Below are positions 32,582 to 42,586 of a DNA stretch of 64,000 nt, piece by piece (position 1 is the stretch's first letter; each line of letters starts with the position of its first letter). The notes beneath the pieces were generated by a model, which did not search any database, was not told the origin of the DNA, and was given only the letters and a program-made list of their open reading frames with translations. The stretch is from Begonia masoniana (lineage: Eukaryota; Streptophyta; Magnoliopsida; Cucurbitales; Begoniaceae), in the NCBI GenBank assembly GCA_022432975.1, contig CM039509.1, positions 25,637,432-25,701,431 of the forward strand, given 5' to 3'. The translations under genes and the position numbers were made by a program.

Positions 32582-35111
32582 TGTAACACCCGACATTTCG
32601 GCCAGGTGATTTTCTGACTATTTCATTGTCACCCTCTTACTTAACCTTTATGATTTAAATTTAATGTTAAGACAAATTTATTACAAGTTGAGTAAAACTA
32701 GGTTGGGTGGCAGTTTTGTAATTAAAATTTATGGATTAGGTATAAATAGGAAATGGAAACCTTAAACCTCATTTATTGCCACTGTAGCCGACATTCCCTC
32801 TCGGCGATTTCTTCCCTCCCAAGTTCTTGCTCCCGGCCACCAGAACTTTCCTTTACCGACGACTGGTTCAGCTTGCTTTTCCTCTACGACTCCATATCCG
32901 AGGTATACTTTGACATTGTGGCTATCTATTAAGTTGTTACCCTGTTCTCCGCTCGGCATTTGAATTTCGGTCTTTATCAATGGTCGTGTGATATTAGAAC
33001 ATTGTGCAAACTGAGTGTGGTAACGTCATTTCCGAATCGATTCTGGTCACTTAGAGTAATCAACTCAGTTTCAATCGATGGTAGAACCTGCCTGCCTATT
33101 TTTGGATTTCTGGCAACACGGTGTATCAAACAGAGTATTTAGGAATGACTTTAGCTATTAGAGTCCTAGGACGATTTGTGATTAGAACTAATAGGACCTT
33201 TGTTCTAACTACTGTAATGTACATGTTTTAGGTGAAGAAGTTTAAAGGGAAGAAACTCGGATTGCTAAGGAATCCAGGTAAGTGAATGTATTAAGGTTTC
33301 CGGCCACTAGGGCCCTACACCGCAAGGGTATTAGGAAATCATTGAGATGTTAGTCTGTTGACTATGATTAGTTATTACTATGACATGAAGAATTGGAGTA
33401 AGAAGATGTTAGGTTACGAGATGTTATGCTTGTCCTTATGATATGACTTCTCTCTATGAACTTTATGTCTATGCACTGTGTCCATGTTATGATTAAGTTG
33501 AGAACATGAAAAGCAAATGTAACCAAGATTAAGTGCAGAGCGGGGAAAAGACTATGTTATGTATGACTCGCGAAATCTCCCACTGGTGGAGGCCGAGTTA
33601 ATGGTATGTATGACTCGCGAAATCTCCCACTGGTGGAGGCCGAGTTAATGATATGTATGGCTCGCGAATTCTCCCACTGGGGGAGGCCGAGTGATGTATT
33701 ATGATTGCCGCAATAGGCAAATGATTATGTATGACTGCCGCGATAGGCAAATGACTATGTACCCCTGTCTTCCTCCCTCGTCTCCTGCCTTAATACATGT
33801 CATATAAATAATGAAAATGAACGTGAATGAAGAAAGGTTTATGAACTTGCGTTCTTTAATTTGTGCACTCATGTATATCTGTCAGTATGCATTCCTTACT
33901 AAGCATTAGGCTTATAGTTGAACCTTATGGTGTAGGTGAAGAAGGTTCAGGTGAGGATACTATGTTCAAAGAGGATGCTTAAGGCTGGTTGCTGGTGGAA
34001 GCTCAAAATGACAGTGCAGGACTGGAAAGGCGATTGATGACCCCTGGTTAATGCTCTTTTGTTTCAGTATAATAGAGGATATAAAAGTTTAAGTAGGATG
34101 AGATTATTTTATAATGTTGAGCTTTGAGACTGTCTAGTTGATTCACTGAGTTAGGGATTGATTTTATAGACTTTTAAATGATCTGTTACTTAAGTCTTCC
34201 GCTATATGCATTCTGAATGGGTTGTGGTATTTTTCTGTTGGAAGAAGTCATTTGATGGTTTAGTCTTCCGGCTGATGTCATCGGCAGATGCCGAGTGATA
34301 GAGTTTGATGGTTTAGTCTTCCGGCTGATGTCATCGGCAGATGCCGAATGTTAGAGTTTGATGGTTTAGTCTTCCGGCTGACGTCATCGGCAGATGCCGA
34401 GTGATAGAGTTTGATGGTTTAGTCTTCCGGCTGATGTCATCGGCAGATGCCGAATGTTAGAGTTTGATGGTTTAGTCTTCCGGCTGACGTCATCGGCAGA
34501 TGCCGAGTGATAGAGTTTGATGGTTTAGTCTTCCGGCTGATGTCATCGGCAGATGCCGAATGTTAGAGTTTGATGGTTTAGTCTTCCGGATGACGTCACC
34601 GGTAGATGTAAATGTTTCTTTGTCGACTAGTGACCGGTGGATGTCACTGGATGATGTAGAAGATATTTTAACTGAGCACGCGAGGCCCACGTGCCCACCG
34701 GAAGATCTCTTCCATTAGGCGATGTAAGCAAGTCACGCGCGTTGCACGTGACGACCAGACGACTAAATTTCTGAGGGTTGCCAACGCATGCAACCCATGC
34801 AAACCCGAGTAGAATCATGCCGAGAGGGTTGGGGACATTTCTTCCCTGCTCGAATTTGTCTAGAAACCGATGACCGAGCCTAGTCGCTCGACTCTGTGAA
34901 TGTTTGAACCGACGTGGTATAGGAAGTCGAGCACGAAAGAGGTTCATTTTCCTTAATAGTTCGGCGTCTCTGTTTCCAGTTTAGAAAAAAAAATATACGC
35001 GACGTAAATGTCTGACGAGAAAAGGTAAGTGAATGCAATAATAGAAAAACTCAAGCAAACAATTAATGAAAGATTATGATCACGTGACGGCTCCTGGCTG
35101 GGGTCGTTACA
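32582..35111 (+). repeat. Element D 3' LTR
   Basis: TGTAACACCC...GTCGTTACA. It has TATA box TATAAATAG (32741-32749); donor GAG|GTATAC 32902/32903; acceptor TTTTAG|GTGAAG 33231/33232; 46-bp exon-like 33232-33277; donor CAG|GTAAGT 33277/33278; hairpin TAAGC-ATTAG-GCTTA 33900-33914; acceptor TGTAG|GTGA 33935/33936. The first intron-like segment is 329 bp, exactly as in element A. A 47-bp triplication (about 33559-33700) lies inside the second. Confidence 0.88.
34251..34608. repeat. 53-bp alternating minisatellite in LTR D
   Basis: Six complete units of 53 bp start at 34251, 34304, 34357, 34410, 34463 and 34516, plus a partial one. Units alternate between CCGAGTGATAGAG and CCGAATGTTAGAG endings, and between GATGTCATCGG and GACGTCATCGG, forming 106-bp dimers. 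Several contain TGACGTCA. CATCGGCAGATG is the reverse complement of the CATCTGCCGATG word in arrays A and C. Confidence 0.9.
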
Positions 35112-35762
35112 TAGAGTGCTTAGCCATCGGATGATGAAAGTGCTATTTTGTCGTCTAGCGATCGGCAGATGTAGATTGTTTAGCAATCGGATGATGAAAG
35201 TACCATTTTGTCGTCTAGCGATCGGCAGATGCAGAGTATTTAGCCATCGGATGATGTGAGGGTTTCCTTGTCATTTAGTGACCGGGTCATGTTTTAATTA
35301 TGCACGTGGGGAGCACATGTCCATCGGATGATGTTTCCCCATTTCACCGGAAGATGAAGTATATTTCCTCGCCAGATGATGTAAATGATAATTTGTCGTT
35401 TAGTGATCGGATGATATAGAACTTGTAAGCTATCGGTAGATGTTTTAATGCGTCACACGAGATCGTCGGTCGATGCGGGTATTTGCATCTGCCGATAGGT
35501 GTTTAAATGAGTCATGTGGGGTGCACGTGCCATCTGGAAGATGCAATGTCTATCGGTTGATGCATGCAGACCCATGCAACTTGTACGTCGATTGGAAACA
35601 TGTACGAGGGACTAACTTTCCATCCGTTAAGTTGAAGTCTTTAAGCCTGTTAGGTATACTGTTATTAAAAAAAAAAAACAGAAAAGGAGAAAGGAGTTCA
35701 AATATGAATTAATGTTTATATAAAGTCAAGAATTTCGTGGCGATCCTCCCCGGGTCGTTACA
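35112..35762 (+). repeat. 3' end of an A-type LTR
   Basis: It matches the terminal part of the element A LTR (reverse complement of about 9998-10800): TCATCGGATGATGAAAGT-like words, GTCGTCTAGCGATCGGCAG, and the end CGATCCTCCCCGGGTCGTTACA-type terminus. It begins at TAGAG right after LTR D. It is followed by TCCAT (35763-35767). Confidence 0.88.
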
Positions 35763-35767
35763 TCCAT

Positions 35768-37629
35768 ACTTTGAACTACCACCAAAAACTTATAGAATCC
35801 CGACTCTAAACCTTGCATTACCCGATCGATCACCCCATCCTGGCGATCGATCGGCTAGCTCTCTGGATTTTGTCCAGAGAGCTGCCTTCATATTCTTTCC
35901 CTTGTACCTACACACCATTCACCCAGAACTTCCAGAAAACATCGAAATAACATTTCATCTCTACACATTCAATTTCCATAAAAATCCAAATAAAAAGCTT
36001 ATCAAAACATTTTATAAATTGAGTTTACCAAAACATCAATTTATCTACTATCGAGATACCAAACATCATAAAATGTTTCAACTATACAATTCTCTTATCT
36101 AGTCTACCATCAGCCTAAAACAATCCGAAAACCCTCAAAACACTTACTTACATTCTCACAGGTCAAAATATGCACCGACTACCCAACGCACTCCCACGGG
36201 CATTCTTCTTCAACCAGATCAAGCTTCGGGTGGAAGAATCTCATCCTCACCTGTATCAAAATTGCCTACACCATAAAGACAACTATGAGCTAAAGACTCA
36301 GTAAGCTTCGTAAGTGCAAATGCATACTGTGCATATGCGGTTCATAAATCATGCAGACATTTTCATCGTTTCATTACAGAACATAATGTCACCGAGGTCT
36401 AACTCTCACCAGATGGAGAGGGCGCGTTTGGCGGTTAGACAGCCCTTTCCATCTACCGGGGGAAAAACATGCTTCCATCCGTAAACAACCAAGTCTGAAT
36501 CCCACCCCGTCGTGACCAGATTACGTACATTAATTTCTTTAATTCATTTCTTTTCTTAACACGTGTAGAAATCTATTTTCATGCTATTTTGAAAGAGCGT
36601 GATGCATGTACAGTAAATGACATAATATAAACATACAACGTGGATACTATCAAAACATCGCAAGCATAATCTATAAAAACAACTAACCTTAAACTACCCA
36701 ACCAAAGCATATAAAAGTACATAGCACCAAAATCCTCAACGACGAACTCGACTTATGGTGTAGGCCAATCTGCCAAACAAACACGAAGACTTACCTGGCG
36801 TCCCTAGCGAGCTGTGTACCGTCTGTGAGCTTCGTTCACCTATGACATTCCACAATTACCATTATGAGAATTGGCCCTAAATAATTGAATTTCAAAGCTA
36901 AACGAAACTCCTACTTAAGGGAAATTTCTCTAGAACTTATATCTACATCTTTCGGGCAATTTATCGAGCATATTGTGCTCACCAATTCCCCAACAAGCCA
37001 TCAATGGAATTTACATCGTTTAACCTCCAAGTTTAACATAACTTTCCATTTTCAACCTAATCTAACAACAACCATCATAAATTCATCATTAATAACCATC
37101 AATTTCATAGAACTAACAATTTCTAACCTAAACGATATATTTCTTCAAAACCTAACTCAAACCCTAATTAATGTTGACCTCAAAACCGAAAACTAAACTT
37201 TAGAATGCTTAGATTCTTACCTAGGTTCGATTGTGGAATAGAACGGAGGAAGAAAATTCACCAGAGAGGGGTCGTCGTCGGCCGAATGAAGAAACCGCCG
37301 TGGAAGAGTGGAAATAGCCAGAAGGGAGAAAAGGGTTCTCTCGAGGGGAAAGGAAATCGTGAATTGTGGGAAGGAAGAATAAGGTTTTAATGTTTTATTT
37401 TATTAACTTGTCAAATTACTCTTTTGCCTTTTTATTTAATCATTTACTTAATTCGTTAATTAATCTATCGATTTGGTTTCTTCGAAATTTCTTATTTCAC
37501 CAAATATTCTAATTTATCACCAGGGTTCTAATGAAACTTTCCATTCGTAAAACAAGCTTAATTTGCTATTTTTACAAAAGTGCCCTTACATAGGGGAAAA
37601 TCCAAAAATCCAAAAATTCGGGTGTTACA
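35768..37629 (-). repeat. LTR E fragment (B-related)
   Basis: On the sense (minus) strand it starts TGTAACACCCGAA (37629 downward). It shares the layout of LTR B: donor TAG|GTAAGA 37221/37220; acceptor CATAG|GTGAAC 36840/36839; 45-bp exon-like 36795-36839; donor CAG|GTAAGT 36795/36794; TGAG...CTCA stem 36286-36300; acceptor TGTAG|G 36266/36265; and the GCTCTCTGGA...TCCAGAGAGC hairpin 35854-35878. The first intron-like segment is 381 bp, equal to LTR B. The U5 end lies to the left of the B/D insertion and is not clearly delimited. Confidence 0.8.
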
Positions 37630-38480
37630 GATAACTACCTTTTACCTTTCATCACTATAAGAGCACCTTTTACGACTCATATGATGCCATTTTCACCTTT
37701 ACAACTATAGCCGTTTGCATCAAGCATGCTTAAGGAAATTAGGTTCTTCTTAAATTCTGGCAATGTTCTCACAACTCTAGCGACATCTTATCTTTATTGT
37801 GTTTATACCAATGACCTTGCACGCTTTGTTATTTACTAAAAAAACCTTTCCTCCCTCTAAGGCTTGGTATACCACAAATAATTCCTTATTGGTACACATG
37901 TTATAAAAACAACCTGACAAGAATTCAATCATTTGTAGATTTATGCTCAGATACTGAAAGAACATCTACACTATCATTTACATTTTCTTCTACTACATTT
38001 CTAGATTTAGAAGTTGCTTCCTTTCCTATAACTTTATGCTCTGAAAAGTTTCTTTTAAAATGTCTTTTTTTATGACATTGATAGAGTTTGATCTTTCTTG
38101 ACATTGACTTTGATTTGGATTTTGATCTACTTTTGCTACTAGAAGCTTCATTTGTTGGACTCTTTTTTTCGATTCTTCCTCTTGCAACCAAAATCTTCAC
38201 TTATACTTTCCACTGCTTTTTTCTTCCACTTCTAAGAGTTCAAGGCCACCATAATCTTTTTTATAGTAAGATTATCATGACCATATGTCTTGGTATCGAT
38301 GAAGTGTTCATAAGAATTTGGTAACAAACATAATAGAATTATTGCTTGATTCGACATCTATTCTTAGATCAAGTATAATTCTATTAAATTCAAACAATTA
38401 TTCTTTAATGGGCTTGTCCTCTTGGATTTGAAGAGTGTATAGTTTTTTTCTTCAAATAGAATTCATGTAAAAGCTTTCCA
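37630..38480 (-). mobile_element. Ty1/copia gag-protease relic
   Basis: Reading down the minus strand: ILLCLLPNSYEHFIDTKTYG and LTIKKIMVALNS (copia gag), then a Lys/Ser-rich linker and a broken knuckle CHKKRHFKRN in YQCHKKRHFKRNFSEH, where two Cys are lost. Next are NMCTNKELFVVYQALEGGKV and NNKACKVIGINTIKI (protease region and after it) and TLPEFKKNLISLSMLDANGY (gag-pre-integrase). Several stops. The element is cut by LTR E at 37629. Confidence 0.85.
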
Positions 38481-38514
38481 GCTACAACCATAATTTACAT
38501 AGTATAATTACACC

Positions 38515-41024
38515 AATAAAATTTTTTGTTTTTATGATTTATTAATTTCTATGTGTCAAATTTTGAGCTATTGATTGACAACTTACATGAGTTGACTTGT
38601 TTTTTCTTTTATAGGCACATAGAATTTTTCAGAAATTTTGGTCAATTTAATATTTAGGTAAATTATCATATGGTTAATTTGAAGAAAAGTAACATCGGGT
38701 AATTGAAAGTTTACCATGAGAAATATTTGGAATAACATTCAAAGTAGCGAATAATTAAATGAGAAGTAAATGAATTAAGTTATAATGGGGTTAAAGTGTA
38801 AATATAGGAAAAGGCTGATAAAAGGGTTTAGCAAAACCAACTCTTCATTTAGAGCTGCCACATGAAGAAGAGATGGAGAGAGCGAAGTGAGAGTTTGGTG
38901 TGTGAATTGCCAACCTTCGAGGGTAGCAAAACGTTGTTCGAGCCTCCATCTCCAACATTTGTGAAGACGATTCGAAGGTTAGTGTTCTAAGCCCTCATTT
39001 TTTAGGCTACAAGTTAGGGTTTTGGTTTGTGAATGGATTCGAGTAATGGAGCAAAAAATTCGTTTGATTATTTTGGATTGTTAGAATTTTTAGAGTGTAT
39101 GCAGGTTTAATCACCATTTGGAGGCGAAAAAAAAGAGGGATGAGCGAGTTTCACAAACTCCTCTTCCTTAGAATCGACTAAGCGATTGATACTTCGAGGG
39201 AAGAGTCGACCGATACTGTATTTTAGCGAGAACAAAGAGTTTGAAGTGTGGACACTTAAGAGGAAGTGTTGACCGCATGAATTTTTATTTTAAAAATATG
39301 TCGACGCCTCAAGAGGAAATGTCAACCATTACTGCATTTGAGGTTGAAACCCAAGAGGTATAAAGTGTCGACCGATGGGTCGAGCCCCACTTATGAGTGT
39401 TAAACCTGACCAGGGTATTTATGTGGCTACGACCATCGAGCGTCGATGTTTTTAAATCATGGCGTGCGACCGCCGAATGTCGGGATTTTAAATAATGAAC
39501 GAACCCGTTGTGTTCGACTACATTTTCTATTAATCTCTTTCATAAAATATTATCAATTGTTGAGCATAAGCATACATATTTTATTGCTGTCGGGAATAAA
39601 TTTGGACTTATATCATCATATTATCTAGTGTCACTTGTTGGACCTATTTTAGTTCATCTGTTCCGGGCCCTGGACTAATTACTTAAAAGTTCGTGTCTAT
39701 TTATAATGTTGTCGGAGTGGGTTCCTAGTCATGGTATAGGACCCCACCTATATATTTCCCTTAGAGTTAAGTAAGATATTCATGAGTTTGGTTTTCTTTT
39801 AGGCTCGGATGAGTTTGCTGATTTTGAGTCAGTGCTAGAGGTTGCCGCTCTTGTAAGGAAGATGAGTACTCATCGTCAAGATAGAGATTTTATGATTTAT
39901 ACATTGCATAACATTTTTTTTAAACTGCTATTTAGGTGGGTTGCCATATGTAAAAGTATGATGAGGCCTGATTGCTAGTACGTCATTTTATACGTATAGG
40001 TACGTATGGTTTTCTCATGTTTAAATTATAGCATACATGAAATTTATTTTTGCGTGTTCTGTTGGGAGGATAAACTGTCTTGATACTTTGAGCAGTCTTG
40101 GCGTCAAAGTATCACGAGAGTACCCTTTTACACATTATGTTGAGTGAAAGTGATATTGTTTGCACGTATGAAAAACTGGTAGTATGGTGGTGATGATGTG
40201 CTCCTTGGTTTTTGGCAAAATTTGATGTCGTGGCTGACTATAGATCACCGATCACTCGGGTGATGATATAGATCTTCGTATTGCTGTCACGATTTCCTTT
40301 GGTCTTATGAGATGTTGTTGGGTTTTCGGATCCATGTCTTTCTATGGTTTGTGCTAGAGTGGTTCTTGTGTGACCCTCCATTTTCACTGAGAACGTTTTC
40401 TGTGGAAAATGGTGAGCTTAATTTTCGTTGTATAGCCACCTATATATGTGACATGTTTTATAACTACTTCACTTAGGGCTCGTGGAGTCAGTTATGATAA
40501 AAAAAAAAGAAGAAGAAAAAAGGTTTCCTTAACAGTTTTGTAACTCATATATAGTTTTGAAGTTCAATCACGATTTTGAAATAAAGATAGAAACCCATTT
40601 TTAAAACGATATGCATTAGGTATAACGTTTCTATTGAGTTAGTCGCTCACCCCAACAATCTCCTCTCAATCCAGGTAAAGAGAATAGTGAATAGCTTTAG
40701 TGGAGATCTAGGAGAGGATGTTAGTTATTGAACTTCTCTTAGAACTTTATTTGTATTTCCTTAAAGATTCAGTAATTTAATTTAGACATGTAAACTTATT
40801 TGGATGAATTGGATTTCATTTCCTTTCCCACATGGTTGAATTATGTTAAGTATTATTTTATATTGCATTATTTGCTTGCGATTTTATTATGTTGGCTTGG
40901 CTTGTATTTAATTTAAAGACTTCAACTATCAAATCTAGTCATGGCTGGGTGATCGGGTTCCCTTGCCAGGAATCGAGTCGCCTGACCAAATGTTTCTGCT
41001 CTAGCTCATCCCCAGGTCGTGACA
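38515..41024 (+). repeat. LTR, family F, copy 2
   Basis: It ends GGTCGTGACA. It contains a leader-like GA-rich stretch (38860-38960) followed by a donor-like AAGGTTAGT (about 38974), the ATCACTCGGG and GTGACCCTCC boxes shared with 1476-2418, and an AGGTAAAG near 40676. ACACC occurs at 38510-38514 and at 41025-41029, which could be a target duplication, but the left end does not start with TG. Left boundary uncertain. Confidence 0.55.
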
Positions 41025-41759
41025 ACACCACTAACTTCCATGTGAACAAGGAAATGATAAAAACATAATAAAGTGAGAAAATAGATAAAATGAGATACAT
41101 AGATTTACGTGGTTTGCAATTAGTTCACATCCATGGTTGGAGAAGAACAAGATAAAATATGTAAAATAATTTTACGGGAGCCTTTGGCATAGACTCTTCA
41201 CGACCTAAACCCTAAGTACACCAAGAAGAGCCTTAGACAAAACTCTCTAGAAACTTTGTTCTCTATAAGAGTTCACTCACTTTTCCAATAGAAAATTTTA
41301 GGAGCTTTTTCTTTTGGGATGCCTTCACAAGTGAGATGGTATGCTATTTATTAGAGGAGGCCAATTGAAGTGTATGGCTTAGGAGCTTTTGTGAATTTTA
41401 AGCCATTGATGTGGTAGTTCATGACCTTTTGTCACTTCATGGTGGAATGTAAAACCACGGATAAAATTAAATAACTCTATGCCATAATGGAAATTATAGA
41501 ACAAAAATAAAAGAGAGAGATTGAGAATGAAAACTAGGGTAATTGATCTTTGTCTAGTTGATATTTTGTATGCTTGTTAAGTGAGAGTTTATTTTCACGT
41601 AATTTTTATCGTTGTCGCTCTTCTCTCTTAGTTGTCATCATCTCCCTTTTTTATTGCTCGACTATCTCTCTAATTTTCACTTAATTGTCCACACTAGCAC
41701 TGCTAGTGCTGTTTTAATAGTTCTCGAGCGCTCATTCTTTCTGCTTCTATGACTACAAC
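41025..41759. repeat. Copia-LTR-like segment and unassigned sequence
   Basis: 41025-41300 resembles 3085-3340: both have TTCCATGTGAAC, a GGTTGGAGAA(G)AACAAGATAAA-like stretch and TTAGACAAAACTC. It is probably the LTR or leader of the copia relic at 37630-38480, separated from it by LTR F. 41300-41759 shows nothing recognisable. Confidence 0.45.
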
Positions 41760-42581
41760 TGTGATGACCCAAATGTGTAAGTATGAGTACGATGGCTGCA
41801 CGAACTGGAACTTGGATGGCGGTACGTCTGCGCGGGCGAACCGGAAGGTGACGGGTTGTAAAAAGGGGGTCGTCACAATCTCACATCGCTTGGAGAAGTA
41901 TATGTAAATGAAACATATGTAAGGAGACCCCTAACATAGCAAGACGCGTTTTGGAGCACAATTGGCAACGGATCCCATAAGAACTCCGAAGTTAAAAGTG
42001 ATTCGGCGAGAGTAGTACCAGGTTAGGTGACCGACTGGGAAGTCTTCGCCAAACAAAGCCGTGAGGGGAGGATATTGGGCTGCGGCCTAATCCCCAGAGC
42101 AGACAATATCTTGCTGGGATAAGGGGTCATTACAAATGGTATCAGAGCCTGTACCCAATTAGAATTGTGGCCAACGAGGACGTTGGGCACCCAAGGGGGG
42201 CTGATTGTGATGACCCGGATGTGTACGTATGAGTACGATGGCTGCACGAACCGGAACCCGGATGGCGGTACGTCCGCGCGGGCGAACCGGAAGGTGACGG
42301 GTTGTAAAAGGGGGTCGTCACAATCCCACATCGCTTGGGGAAGTATATGGAAATGAAACATATGTAAGGAGACCCTCCCAAGATAGTAAGACGCGTTTTG
42401 GAGCACAATTGGCAACAGGTCCCATAAGAACTCCGAAGTTAAAAGTGCTTCGGCGAAAGTAGTACCAAGTTGGGTGATCGACTGGGAAGTCTTCGCCAAA
42501 CAAAGCCGTGAGGGGAGGATATTGGGCTGCAACCCAATCCCCAGAGCGGACAATCTCTTGCTGAGATAAGGGGTCGTTATA
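41760..42581 (+). mobile_element. Cassandra-type TRIM retrotransposon, copy 2, TSD ACAAC
   Basis: 5' LTR 41760-42134, 3' LTR 42206-42581, primer-binding site TGGTATCAGAGC (42137-42148), internal domain 71 bp, short polypurine tract AAGGGGGG (42193-42200). Perfect duplications ACAAC flank it (41755-41759, 42582-42586). The last bases are GTCGTTATA instead of GTCGTTACA. 5S-derived segments lie at 41970-42049 and 42418-42497. It abuts gypsy C, sharing the ACAAC between them. Confidence 0.94.
41970..42049 (+). other. 5S rRNA-derived segment in Cassandra 5' LTR
   Basis: GGATCCCATAAGAACTCCGA, AAGTTAAAAGTG, CGGCGAGAGTAGTACCAGG and GGTGACCGACTGGGAAGTC match plant 5S rRNA from about base 45 on. The internal promoter boxes are recognisable. 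The sibling copy in the 3' LTR (42418-42497) has GGCGAAAGT and GGTGATCG, slightly more decayed. Confidence 0.9.
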
Positions 42582-42586
42582 ACAAC

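Larger units (their letters stand above)
31932..35111 (+). mobile_element. Gypsy element D, 5'-truncated (integrase end plus 3' LTR)
   Basis: A plus-strand relative of element A. It begins inside integrase with GAAGCACTGTATGG, the equivalent of the element A sequence on the minus strand at about 13145-13160. It then has the integrase C-terminus, polypurine tract AAGGAGGGGTGGA (32569-32581) and a 2530-bp 3' LTR (32582-35111). The next 5 bases, TAGAG, continue an A-type LTR, so D probably sat inside that LTR. Gag, protease, RT, RNase H and the 5' LTR are absent. Confidence 0.9.

Noticed and set aside
34690..35111. Independent insertion inside LTR D
   Set aside because: No matching duplication or TG start was found. 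LTR D ending at 35111 (2530 bp, close to the 2508 bp of A) followed by an A-type LTR end explains it better.
37925..38200. Novel Lys/Ser-rich nuclear protein
   Set aside because: It is the linker and broken zinc knuckle of a copia gag, with protease and gag-pre-integrase motifs continuing downstream.
38510..41029. ACACC as a target duplication proving the ends of LTR F copy 2
   Set aside because: The left end would start AATAAAATT, not TG, so the 5-base match may be chance; kept only as a boundary suggestion.
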